Source: Micromonospora sp. WMMD961 (GTDB lineage Bacteria > Actinomycetota > Actinomycetes > Mycobacteriales > Micromonosporaceae). From it: a stretch of 64,000 bases of DNA. The position numbers and the translations under genes are program-made. Below are positions 50,060-58,153 of the stretch, in pieces. The stretch spans positions 340,501 through 404,500 of the forward strand of contig NZ_JARUBJ010000002.1 in NCBI RefSeq assembly GCF_029626145.1, read 5' to 3'. The stretch's first letter is position 1; every line of letters starts with the position of its first letter. Below the pieces are notes generated by a model. It was given only the letters and a program-made list of their open reading frames with translations. It made no database searches and was not told the DNA's origin.

Positions 50060-50617
50060 ATGGCTTCCTGGTCCGATTTCGCCGCCGACGAGCCCCGCCT
50101 CGCCGACGGGATCCGCGTTCTCCTTCAGCAGTACGGGCCGGGCTTCGGCTATCTGGCCACGGTCCGCGCCGACGGCGGGCCCCGCGTTCATCCGGTCTCC
50201 CCGGTCATCACGGACGAGGGTCTGTTCTGCTTCATCATCGACTCTCCGAAACGCCGTGACCTCGAACGCGACGGCCGTTACGCGCTGCACTCGTTCCCTC
50301 CGGAGGAGAGCGACGACGAGGCTTACGTGGCGGGGCGTGCTCGTCCGGTGACCGATCCGGTCCGGGTGGCGCAACTGGCGCAGAGCGCCCGGGCAGAGCC
50401 GCAGGTCGACTGGCGGCTCTTCGAGTTCACCGTCGACGTGGCCATGTTGACCCGCCGTGAGCAGCAGGTCACCGGCGTTCCGGGCGTCGCGCCGGGCCGG
50501 CCGGCTGTTCGGGTCTGGCTCGACCCGCACGCCTCGTCGGCGGCGGCTGCCCCCGTCTCCGTACCGCCGGCTCGCCCGACCCGCCTCAGCCGTGACGTCC
50601 AGTGCACGGCCGCCTGA
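50060..50617 (+). CDS. Pyridoxamine 5'-phosphate oxidase-family protein
   Basis: 185 aa, ATG 6 nt after a TAGAAT -10. Split-barrel flavin fold: GFGYLATVRADGGPRVHPVSPVITDEGLFCFI, then SPKRRDLERDGRYALHSFPPEESDDEAYVAGRARPV. The C-terminal 45 residues are Pro/Ala-rich. Such proteins bind F420 or FMN and reduce diverse substrates; true pyridoxine oxidases are longer and have extra motifs, so the substrate is unknown. The LexA-like box in its promoter suggests induction by DNA damage. A hairpin terminator follows. Confidence 0.82.
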   Translation: MASWSDFAADEPRLADGIRVLLQQYGPGFGYLATVRADGGPRVHPVSPVITDEGLFCFIIDSPKRRDLERDGRYALHSFPPEESDDEAYVAGRARPVTDPVRVAQLAQSARAEPQVDWRLFEFTVDVAMLTRREQQVTGVPGVAPGRPAVRVWLDPHASSAAAAPVSVPPARPTRLSRDVQCTAA

Positions 50618-50636
50618 CCGCGGCCCGAAAGACGTC

Positions 50637-50668
50637 GGTGCCGGCTCCGTCGTGGCGGAGCCGACACC
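50637..50668 (+). terminator. Terminator after the PPOX-family gene
   Basis: GGTGCCGGCTCCG (50637-50649) pairs with CGGAGCCGACACC (50656-50668), one mismatch and a 6-nt loop, 20 bp past the stop. Confidence 0.65.
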
Positions 50669-50800
50669 GGGTGTACGCCCGCCCCGCCCCGGCGCCTCCC
50701 ATGATCGACTACGCGTCAATGACGTCGCGGTGTCCCGCCAGCTCGGATACCCCGATTTTCAGCAAGCCGAGTGGATCAGCGGCGGGCTGGGGAGCCTGGG

Positions 50801-50828
50801 TGCACAGGCTCGACGTCTCGGGTACAGT
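50801..50828 (+). promoter_or_regulatory. tRNA-Gly promoter
   Basis: TGCACA (50801-50806) and TACAGT (50823-50828), 16-bp spacer, ending 10 bp before the tRNA. Confidence 0.4.
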
Positions 50829-50838
50829 GGTGCCGCTT

Positions 50839-50912
50839 GCGGGTGTAGTTCAATGGCAGAACATCAGCTTCCCAAGCTGACAGTGCGGGTTCGATTCCCG
50901 TCACCCGCTCCA
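50839..50912 (+). tRNA. tRNA-Gly (anticodon CCC)
   Basis: 74 nt with encoded CCA. Acceptor GCGGGTG/CACCCGC, D arm GTTCAATGGCAGAAC, anticodon stem TCAGC/GCTGA with loop TTCCCAA (CCC), TΨC arm GCGGGTTCGATTCCCGT. It reads GGG glycine codons. An imperfect hairpin (50917-50925 with 50946-50954) may end transcription. Confidence 0.96.
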
Positions 50913-51182
50913 CCACGAAGGCCCGGCCAGGATTCAAATCTTGGGCGGGCCTTCGGTCTTGCAAGGTCACCTCGTCGAGCTTCCGGCCATCGGCTGCCGC
51001 GGCGGCCTCGCCCGTGCATCAGCGCCGGCCCGAGTGGTTGTCGGGCACCGCAGGCACACCCCTGCCATGAGCTACGACTCAGAACGCTCGCACGCGGGGT
51101 GTCGTGCGGCGGCCGGTGACCCGCGGGCCTCTGCCACGTCGGCAAAGCGGGGGCTCTTCATATTCGTGGCAAGATCTGCGGG

Positions 51183-54100
51183 GTGCAGGTCGGGTTACTT
51201 GGTCCATTCGAGGTCCGCACGGACGACGGCACCGTCATCGACGTGCCCGGTGCACGGCTCCGTGGGCTGTTGACCGCCCTCGCGCTCAGCCCGGCTCACG
51301 TGGTCTCGAAGGCGACTCTCGTGGACTGGATCTGGGGTGAGAGCCCGCCCACCGATGCGGCGAACGCCCTGCACCGCCTGGTGTCCCGGCTGCGAAAACT
51401 GCTGCCGGACGGTGCGATCGAGGGGCAGACCGACGGCTATCAGTTGACGGTGGCACCGGAGTTCGTCGACGCCGTACGGTTCGAACGCCTCGTCGGCCAG
51501 GCGCGTGACGACGAGGGTCCGCAGCGGGTCCGGCGGCTCCGCGAGGCCCTCGCCCTGTGGCGGGGTGCGGCCATGCAGGACGTCGGTGTGATCGACAGCG
51601 CGACGTTCGAGGCGGCGGTCACCCGACTGGAGAGGCTGCGCCTGACCGCTGTGGAGGATCGCTTCGACGTGGAGATCAGCCTCGGGCGCGGTCCCGAGCT
51701 GGTCGAGGAGTTGACCGACCTGGTGGCCGCGCACCCGGTGCGGGAACGGCTCGTCATGTTGTTGATGCGTGCGCTCGCCGCGAGCGGTCGGGACAACGAG
51801 GCGCTGCTGGTGTACCAGCGCACGAGCGAGGCTCTGGCCGACGCGTTGGGTGTCGATCCCTCGCCGGAGCTTTCGGCGTTGCACGTCGCGTTGCTGCGGG
51901 GCGAGTTGGGCCGGCGGGAGGAGAACCGCAAGACCAACCTCCGGGCCGAGTTGAGCAGCTTCGTTGGCAAGGACGACGCTGTCGCCCGGGTGGGTGCGCT
52001 CGTCGCCGCACATCGGCTCACGACACTGATCGGACCGGGTGGCTCGGGGAAGACCAGGCTGGCCACGGAAACCGCGCGCCTGATGCTCGATGACCTGCCG
52101 GACGGGGTCTGGCTGGTCGAGCTTGCCGCGATCGGCGCGGACGGTGACGTGGTGCAGGCGACGCTCGCCGGGCTCGGGCTTCGGGACGCTCTGCTCGGCG
52201 AGGCACCGAACCTGGAGCTGATCGATCGACTCGTCGCCGCGATCCGTGAGCGGGAGGCGCTGCTGATCCTGGACAACTGCGAGCACGTGATCGAGTCGGC
52301 GGCGGTGGTCGCCCATCGACTTCTCGGAGAGTGTCGGCGGTTGCGGATCCTGGCGACGAGCAGGGAGCCGTTGGGCATCACCGGCGAGGCGCTGTGGCCG
52401 GTCGCTCCGTTGGCCCTGCCGGCCCTCGACGCCGACCCCGCTGAGATCGAATCCTCTCCCGCAGTCCGGTTGCTGCGGGATCGAGCGGGCGCTGTACGCA
52501 GGGATCTGGCGCTCGACGCCCACACGTCGTCGACGATGGCGCGGGTGTGTCGGGCGCTGGACGGGATGCCGCTGGCGATCGAACTGGCTGCGGCCCGGCT
52601 GCGCACCATGTCCGTCGACCAGCTCGCCAGGCGGCTCGACGACCGCTTCCGCCTGCTGACCGGCGGCAGCCGTACCGCGTTGCCCCGGCATCGGACGCTG
52701 CGTGCCGTGGTCGACTGGAGCTGGGAGCTGCTGACCGACGCCGAACGAGCGGTCCTGCGCCGGCTCTCGGTGTTTTCCGGCGGGATCAGTCTGGAAGCTG
52801 CCGAACGGGTGTGCGCCGACGACGTGGTCGAGCGGGAGGAGATGCTCGAACTGCTCACCGCGCTCGCCGAGAAGTCGCTGCTGGTCGCCGAGGGCGACGA
52901 GGCGCCGCGCTACCGCATGCTCGGCACGATCAAGGAGTACGCCGCGCAGCGGCTCGCCGAGGCGGGCGAGTCGGATCTCGCGCGCCACGCACACCTGGCC
53001 TACTTCACCGACCTCACCGAGACGGCGGAGCCGCACCTTCGCCGCGCGGACCAGCTGCGGTGGCTCGCCACCCTCGAACTCGAACACGACAACATCGGTG
53101 CCGCGATGCGCGGTGCGCTCGCCGCCGGCGAGGCGGAAGCGGCGATGCGGCTGGCGGCCGGTGGCGGCTGGTACTGGTGGCTCGGCGGCCATCGGACCGA
53201 AGGGATGGAGCTGATCACCGCGGCCACCGAGACGCCCGGCGAGGTGACCGACGAGATCCGGGCCACGGTGTACGCACTGGTCGTGCTCTTCATCAACTCC
53301 GGGCCGGGTGACGAGCGCCAGGCGGCGGAGTGGATCCACAAGGCGTACGAGGTCAGCCAACGCAGTCACGGCAGCCACCCGGGCGTGGCGCTCGTGGTCC
53401 CGCTGGAACGCATGCTGCGGGCTCCGGACGCGATCCTGGCCGCGTGGGAGCCACTGTTGGACGACGAGGATCCCTGGGTGCGTGCGCTGGCCCGGCTGCA
53501 ACTCGGCAAGATGCGGATCATTCTCGGCCAGCACGGGCCGGAGGTGGACGCGTACTTCGAGTCGGCGCTCACCGAGTTCCGGGCTCTCGGCGAGCGGTTC
53601 GGGATCTCGTTCGCCCTGACCGAGTTGTCGGAGCTGATCGCCGTACGCGGCGAGTTCGCGCGTGCCTGCGGGTACTACGACGAGGCGGTCGCGGTGGTGA
53701 CCGAGGTCGGCACCGTCGAGGACATCATCCGGATGCGCTCGCGACAGGCTCAGCTGTACTGGTTGTTGGGCGACGAGGAGTCCAGCGCGTCGGCGCTGGC
53801 CGAGGCGCGGCGGTACGCGCGACGGGTCACGTGGCCGGGAGCGCTGGCCGTGTTGGCGCTGTCGCAGGCGGAACTCGCCCGCTGGCGTGGCGACGCGGAG
53901 GAGGTGGCGCGGCAGATCGATGTCGTGGCCGGCCTGTTGCGCGACGAGGCCGAACAGGCGCACATCCGCGCGGTGACCCACGACCTGCTCGGGTACCTCG
54001 CCGACGATCTCGACGAGGTCCGTCGGCACCGCGCCGCGGCCTGCGAGGCGGCTGCCGAGACGGGTCACGCGCCGTCGATCTCGCAGGCGCTCGTCGGAGT

Positions 54101-54320
54101 TGCGGACCTCGCCCTACGGCAGGACCAGTACGAGCAGGCCGCGCGCCTGCTCGCGGCGAGCAACTCCGTCCGCGGACGGCCAGATCGTTCCCACCCGGAC
54201 GTGGCCCGGATCGAGCAGACAGTGCGGCGCCGCCTCGGCGATGTGGGAATCGCAGAGGCGGCGCTGGAGGGCACTCGGACGAACTGGAGGGAGTTGGTCG
54301 CGGTCACGCTCGCTTCGTGA
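51183..54320 (+). CDS. AfsR/SARP-family regulator with BTAD, NB-ARC and TPR domains
   Basis: 1045 aa, GTG start (VQVGLLGPFEVRTDDGTVID). An OmpR-like winged helix (about 1-95, GARLRGLLTALALSPAHVVSKATLVDWIWG) is followed by the BTAD (about 100-245, RERLVMLLMRALAASGRDNEALLVYQR). The NB-ARC ATPase starts near 255, with P-loop GPGGSGKTRLA (about 283), Walker-B LLILDNCEH (about 362), TSREPLGI and GMPLAIELAAARL. The C-terminal 400 residues are TPR-like. SARP regulators activate secondary-metabolite genes. The nearest candidates for targets are the convergent ABC exporter genes. No biosynthetic cluster is present in the window. Confidence 0.9.
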   Translation: MQVGLLGPFEVRTDDGTVIDVPGARLRGLLTALALSPAHVVSKATLVDWIWGESPPTDAANALHRLVSRLRKLLPDGAIEGQTDGYQLTVAPEFVDAVRFERLVGQARDDEGPQRVRRLREALALWRGAAMQDVGVIDSATFEAAVTRLERLRLTAVEDRFDVEISLGRGPELVEELTDLVAAHPVRERLVMLLMRALAASGRDNEALLVYQRTSEALADALGVDPSPELSALHVALLRGELGRREENRKTNLRAELSSFVGKDDAVARVGALVAAHRLTTLIGPGGSGKTRLATETARLMLDDLPDGVWLVELAAIGADGDVVQATLAGLGLRDALLGEAPNLELIDRLVAAIREREALLILDNCEHVIESAAVVAHRLLGECRRLRILATSREPLGITGEALWPVAPLALPALDADPAEIESSPAVRLLRDRAGAVRRDLALDAHTSSTMARVCRALDGMPLAIELAAARLRTMSVDQLARRLDDRFRLLTGGSRTALPRHRTLRAVVDWSWELLTDAERAVLRRLSVFSGGISLEAAERVCADDVVEREEMLELLTALAEKSLLVAEGDEAPRYRMLGTIKEYAAQRLAEAGESDLARHAHLAYFTDLTETAEPHLRRADQLRWLATLELEHDNIGAAMRGALAAGEAEAAMRLAAGGGWYWWLGGHRTEGMELITAATETPGEVTDEIRATVYALVVLFINSGPGDERQAAEWIHKAYEVSQRSHGSHPGVALVVPLERMLRAPDAILAAWEPLLDDEDPWVRALARLQLGKMRIILGQHGPEVDAYFESALTEFRALGERFGISFALTELSELIAVRGEFARACGYYDEAVAVVTEVGTVEDIIRMRSRQAQLYWLLGDEESSASALAEARRYARRVTWPGALAVLALSQAELARWRGDAEEVARQIDVVAGLLRDEAEQAHIRAVTHDLLGYLADDLDEVRRHRAAACEAAAETGHAPSISQALVGVADLALRQDQYEQAARLLAASNSVRGRPDRSHPDVARIEQTVRRRLGDVGIAEAALEGTRTNWRELVAVTLAS

Positions 54321-55053
54321 ACGTGGACCGCGCCCACAGGTAGCCGACGAGTGCGATGGCGACGCACCAGGCGAGGGCGGGGATCACGTCGCCGGCGGAC
54401 GGCGTGCCGTTGAGGAATCCGCGCAGGGTCTCGATGATCGGCGTGAAGGGCTGGTATTCCGCGAACTCGCGGAGCCCTGGCCCCATCTTGTCCGCCGGCA
54501 CGATCGCGCTACTGAAGAACGGCAGCATGACCAGCGGTACGGAGGCCAGCCCGGCGGTCTCCGGTGACTTCGCCGACAGGCCCAGCGCGACGGTGAGCCA
54601 GCCTGCGGCGAAACCGAGCAGCACGACGATGCCGATCGCGCCGAGCCAACCGAGGAGGGTCGCCGAGGGGCTGAATCCGAGCAGGAACGCCACCCCGACG
54701 AGGGCCGCGATGGCGACCAGGTTGGTCAGCACACTGGCGACGACGTGACCGGTCAGTACCGCGCCACGGGAGACGTGCATGACTTTGAACCGGTTGATGA
54801 TGCCCTTCGTCATGTCGGAGTTCACCGCGGTCGCGGTGGCCCCCAGGCCATAGCAGACCGCCAGCAGCATCAGGCCGGGAGTCGCGTAGTCGACGTAGTC
54901 GACACCGACGTTGAAGGCGTCGCCGAACATGTACACGAACATCAACATGATCACGATCGGCATCAGCACCGCGTTGAACACCGAGGTCGGGTTGCGGGCG
55001 ATGTGCTTGAAGTTGCGGCGCAACATGACGATCGAGTGGGACTTGGCGCTCAT
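54304..55053 (-). CDS. ABC-2 type transporter permease (DrrB-like)
   Basis: 249 aa, six helices. A short cytosolic start (KSHSIVMLRRNFKHIARNP) precedes helix 1 (FNAVLMPIVIMLMFVYMFG); the typical VDYATPGLMLLAVCYG, MTKGIINRFKVMHVSRGAVL and GFAAGWLTVALGLSAKSPETA stretches follow, with the late motif EYQPFTPIIETLRGFLNG. Daunorubicin-resistance-type permeases of this build export drugs or lipids. The start overlaps the ATPase stop by 4 nt. Its 3' end overlaps the SARP-regulator 3' end by 17 bp (convergent). Confidence 0.92.
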   Translation of the reverse strand: MSAKSHSIVMLRRNFKHIARNPTSVFNAVLMPIVIMLMFVYMFGDAFNVGVDYVDYATPGLMLLAVCYGLGATATAVNSDMTKGIINRFKVMHVSRGAVLTGHVVASVLTNLVAIAALVGVAFLLGFSPSATLLGWLGAIGIVVLLGFAAGWLTVALGLSAKSPETAGLASVPLVMLPFFSSAIVPADKMGPGLREFAEYQPFTPIIETLRGFLNGTPSAGDVIPALAWCVAIALVGYLWARSTFTKRA

Positions 55054-55994
55054 TTCGCGGATACCTCCTGGGTGCGGTTGCCCGTCAGGGCGAGGAAGAC
55101 GTCATCGAGGTCCGGCGTCTGCACGGAGAACCCCTCGGCGCTGATCGCGTACTCATCGAGCCGGTCCAGCAGGGCGCGCAGGGAGGCCGTCCCGCCGTCG
55201 CTCGGCACCCGCAGGGCGAGTGCCTCGTCGTCTCGCGTGGAGTCGCTGAGCACCCGGGCGGCCGCGTCGAGTTCCGCGACGGTGGCGAACCGGAGCCGGA
55301 CGTGTGTGCCGGGGATCTGGCGCTTGAGCTCGTCGGGGGTGCCCTGGGCGACCAGGCGGCCCTGGTCGAGGACGGCGATCCGGTCGGCGAGCTGGTCGGC
55401 CTCCTCGAGGTACTGCGTGGTGAGGAAGATCGTCACACCGTCGGCCACCAGGTCCCGGATGATCGACCACATCGTGCGTCGGCTGCGCGGGTCCAGGCCC
55501 GTCGTCGGCTCGTCGAGGAAGATGATCCGCGGATCGCCGACGAGGGTCATCGCCAGATCCAGCTTGCGGCGCATCCCCCCGGAGTAGGTCGACACCGGCT
55601 TCTGCGCCGACTCCGTCAGGTCGAACCGTTCCAGCAGCTCCGTGACGATCCGTTTGCCGTCCTTGGCCGGTATCGGGCTGAGGTCCACCATCAGCTGGAG
55701 GTTCTCCCGACCGGTCAGCAGCTCGTCCACCGCCGCGAACTGGCCGGTGACTCCGATCGCCGCGCGGACGGCCTTGGCCTGGGTAGCGACGTCGTGTCCG
55801 GCGACGCGTACGGTCCCGCCGTCGGCTTTCACCAACGTGGTCAGCACGTTCACCGTGGTCGTCTTGCCGGCCCCGTTCGGGCCGAGTAGGGAGAAGATCG
55901 TGCCTGCGGGGACGTCCAGGTCGATGCCGTCGAGCACGACCTTGTCCTTGTAGGCCTTGCGCAGTCCGGAGACCGCGATCGCTGAACTCGTCAT
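55050..55994 (-). CDS. ABC transporter ATP-binding protein (DrrA-like)
   Basis: 314 aa from the ATG at 55994 (an ATG at 56006 adds four residues). Walker A GPNGAGKTTT (about 40), Q-loop VTGQFAAVDELLTG, signature YSGGMRRKLDL, Walker B IIFLDEPTTGLDP, and the H-loop with Gln in place of the usual His motif start (LTTQYLEEADQLADRI). The C-terminal extension (about 235-314) is the DrrA-type domain with PDLDDVFLALTG. It pairs with the permease to form an exporter. Confidence 0.94.
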   Translation of the reverse strand: MTSSAIAVSGLRKAYKDKVVLDGIDLDVPAGTIFSLLGPNGAGKTTTVNVLTTLVKADGGTVRVAGHDVATQAKAVRAAIGVTGQFAAVDELLTGRENLQLMVDLSPIPAKDGKRIVTELLERFDLTESAQKPVSTYSGGMRRKLDLAMTLVGDPRIIFLDEPTTGLDPRSRRTMWSIIRDLVADGVTIFLTTQYLEEADQLADRIAVLDQGRLVAQGTPDELKRQIPGTHVRLRFATVAELDAAARVLSDSTRDDEALALRVPSDGGTASLRALLDRLDEYAISAEGFSVQTPDLDDVFLALTGNRTQEVSAK

Positions 55995-56150
55995 GCGGTC
56001 TACCATCGGCGGCCGGCCTGTCATCCCCCTGACGCGGCTCTGACACGACCCCTGACACGGGGTCCCTACCCGGCGACGACACCGCCGGTATCGACAGTGG
56101 TAGTTCCAGCTGGCCCCGGCACCGGCTAGTGTCCGGCTCGGAGGTGGTCC

Positions 56151-56519
56151 GTGTTCACCGAAGCCTTTCCGATCGTGACGACACCTGACCTGCCACGACT
56201 GATCGGGTTCTACCGGGATGTGGTCGGCTTCGAGCTGACCTACCGGTTCCCGGACGAGGGTGTTCCGGAGTTCGTCGCGCTCCGGCTGGGCAGCAGCGAG
56301 CTCGGCCTGGCCGCCAACCCGGAGGCCGGCGACCCGGCCGAGTCGCACCGCTGGGAGCTGTGCGTCTACGCCGACGACTGCGACGTCGCGGTGCACGCCC
56401 TGCGCTCGGGCGGTGCCACGGTCGTCGAGGAGCCGGTCGACCAGCCGTGGGGGGAACGGTCCGCGCGGGTCACGGATCCCGACGGCAACCGCATGCTGGT
56501 GCTGTCCCGCCTCGCTTAG
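56151..56519 (+). CDS. VOC-family (glyoxalase/bleomycin resistance) protein
   Basis: 122 aa, GTG start after CGGAGGTGG. It holds a pair of beta-alpha-beta-beta-beta units: TEAFPIVTTPDLPRLIGFYRDVVGFELTYRF in the first half, and WELCVYADDCDVAVHALRSGGATVVEEPVDQPWGERSARVTDPDGNRMLVLS in the second. Metal ligands would be Glu/His-type residues; the first-half ligand is not obvious, so it may be a binding protein rather than an enzyme. It is divergent from the ABC exporter operon, which makes a shared resistance role plausible. Confidence 0.85.
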   Translation: MFTEAFPIVTTPDLPRLIGFYRDVVGFELTYRFPDEGVPEFVALRLGSSELGLAANPEAGDPAESHRWELCVYADDCDVAVHALRSGGATVVEEPVDQPWGERSARVTDPDGNRMLVLSRLA

Positions 56520-56533
56520 CAGGCACGGATCCC

Positions 56534-56568
56534 GGACGGTCTCCGTTCAGGCGTAACGGAGACCGTCC
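56534..56568. terminator. Bidirectional terminator between VOC and reductase genes
   Basis: Perfect 14-bp stem, GGACGGTCTCCGTT (56534-56547) with 56555-56568, 7-nt loop, between convergent stops at 56519 and 56587. Confidence 0.8.
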
Positions 56569-56586
56569 ACGGTCTGCGACCCGCGG

Positions 56587-57231
56587 TCATCGTCGCCAGA
56601 ACAGGAGATGGGTGATCCCGCTGGGGCTGGGCACCGATTCCAGGTGGAAGCGGTCGAGAAGTTCGGCGGGGCTGTCCCACAACCGCTCACCCCGGTCGAG
56701 GTCGACGGGCGCGACGGCGATGTGCATCGTGTCGACCAGATCGGCTTCGAGGAACTCGCGGATGGTGGCGACTCCACCACCGAGGCGTACGTCCCGGCCG
56801 TCGGCCGCCTGCTTCGCCTGGGCCAGTGCCTCGGCCGGACTGGCGTCGAGGAAGTGGAACGTGGTGTCGGCCAGTGTGAACGACGGACGTACGTGGTGGG
56901 TGAGCACGAAGACCGGCGTGTGGAACGGCGGGTTCTCCCCCCACCAGCCCTGCCAGTCATGGTTCTCCCAGGGGCCACGCTGTGGGCCGAACTTGTTGCG
57001 GCCCATGATCTCGGCGCCGATGTTGCACTCGGCGTCGCGGGTCAGGTAGTCGTCCAGACCCCGGCTGCCGCCGGGCTCGGTGCGGTACACGAAGCTGGCG
57101 GTGGCGGCCCGCCAGGAGAACAGCGGGGTGGGGTCGGCGTGGCCGAAGGGCCGTTCCAGGCTCTGCCCCTCTCCGGTGCCGAACCCGTCGCGCGAAACGT
57201 TGAAGCACTGCACTCGCAACAGTTGCGGCAT
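56587..57231 (-). CDS. RibD C-terminal/dihydrofolate reductase-like protein
   Basis: 214 aa from the ATG at 57231, with GGGAGGAGACGAGG upstream. DHFR-like fold: LLRVQCFNVSRDGFGTGEGQSLERPFGH at the start, IMGRNKFGPQRGPWENHDW, PVFVLTHH, then FHFLDASPAEALAQAKQAADGRDVRLGGGVATIREFLEADLVDTMHIAVAPV with the NADPH-binding GGG. These stand-alone reductases use NADPH on unknown substrates and are not the essential folate enzyme. It is 26 bp upstream of nothing else on its strand except the paralogue at 57258, so the two are probably one transcript. Confidence 0.85.
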   Translation of the reverse strand: MPQLLRVQCFNVSRDGFGTGEGQSLERPFGHADPTPLFSWRAATASFVYRTEPGGSRGLDDYLTRDAECNIGAEIMGRNKFGPQRGPWENHDWQGWWGENPPFHTPVFVLTHHVRPSFTLADTTFHFLDASPAEALAQAKQAADGRDVRLGGGVATIREFLEADLVDTMHIAVAPVDLDRGERLWDSPAELLDRFHLESVPSPSGITHLLFWRR

Positions 57232-57257
57232 CCTCGTCTCCTCCCGGATCGACCGTG

Positions 57258-57959
57258 TCACCTGGTCACCGTCGGGCCGCCGCCGCTGCCCCGATCGTCG
57301 AGCACCAGCGGGGCTCGACCGTTGACGGCGTACCGGATGTGGGTGACCTGTGGTGTGTGGATGACGCGGGTCGGCGTCAGCTCGATCGCCTCCTTCTCGG
57401 CGAGGTCGAGGTCCGCGTTGAACAGTCGCAGGCCGGTGCCGAGCACGACCGGTACGACGTGCAGCTCCAACTCGTCGAGCAGACCTGCCTTGATGACCTG
57501 CCGCACCAGGCTGCCGCCCCCGGCCACCGCGACGTTCTTGCCGCCGGCCACGGCACGGGCCTGCTCGACGGCGCTGGCCACCCCGTCCGTGACGAAGGTG
57601 AAGCTGGTTCCCCCCTGCCGCAGCAGACGCTCGCGGGGGCGGTGGGTGACGACGAAGACCGGTGCGCGAAACGGTGGCTCGTCACCCCACGGCACCTCAC
57701 CGCCGTCGGCCATCCGGCGTCCCATCACGTACGCGCCGGCCGCCTCGAAAGTCTCGGCGATCACCTCGGAGTTGGTGTCCTGCTCGCCACCGGCGAAGCC
57801 CTGTCGTTCACGCCAGGCCGACGCCTCGGTCACCCAGCGGGTGACCCGGAAGAATCCGGCGCTCTCGGCCGAGTCCATCCAGTCGCCGTCGCCGTCGAAC
57901 AGCGGGCCGGCGTAGAACCCGTCCGCCGACACCGACAGCTGTGCGGTCACCTTCGTCAT
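57258..57959 (-). CDS. RibD C-terminal/dihydrofolate reductase-like protein (second)
   Basis: 233 aa from the ATG at 57959 after AGGGAGAGGA. The order of motifs is the same as in the following gene: VTAQLSVSADGFYAGPLFDGDGDW, YVMGRRMADGGEVPWGDEPPFRAPVFVVTHRPRE, TSFTFVTDGVASAVEQARAVAGGKNVAVAGGGSLVRQVIKAGLLDELELHVVPVVLG. It is a divergent paralogue of the gene at 56587-57231, first in a two-gene unit with 26 bp between. Substrate unknown. Confidence 0.86.
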   Translation of the reverse strand: MTKVTAQLSVSADGFYAGPLFDGDGDWMDSAESAGFFRVTRWVTEASAWRERQGFAGGEQDTNSEVIAETFEAAGAYVMGRRMADGGEVPWGDEPPFRAPVFVVTHRPRERLLRQGGTSFTFVTDGVASAVEQARAVAGGKNVAVAGGGSLVRQVIKAGLLDELELHVVPVVLGTGLRLFNADLDLAEKEAIELTPTRVIHTPQVTHIRYAVNGRAPLVLDDRGSGGGPTVTR

Positions 57960-58139
57960 CGCGCTGGTCCTCTCCCTGGTCACACCCCCGGACGGGGTGC
58001 GGCTCGCCAAGGGGTCGGAGCCGAACGCCGCACCCCTACCCGAGAGCAGTGTGACGTGGGTCACTTACTGGCGCAGGCTAGCGGCCGGGTGCAACCGAAC
58101 GACGTCGTACGGCGACCTGGCCCGGGTGGTGCCCCGGTC

Positions 58140-58145
58140 TAGGCT
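58140..58145 (+). promoter_or_regulatory. -10 element of the LLM oxidoreductase (leaderless)
   Basis: TAGGCT lies 7 nt before the ATG at 58153, without a ribosome binding site. Confidence 0.45.
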
Positions 58146-58152
58146 GGCGATC

Positions 58153-58153
58153 A
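58153..58153 (+). other. Start codon chosen for the LLM oxidoreductase
   Basis: The ATG at 58153 is preferred to upstream in-frame starts from 57997 because the N-terminal beta strand MRIGIVILPD begins the TIM barrel and a -10 element directly precedes it. Confidence 0.5.

Noticed and set aside
51195..54068. 957-codon minus-strand frame opposite the SARP regulator
   Set aside because: No ribosome binding site or motifs; the plus-strand P-loop, BTAD and TPR regions are clear.
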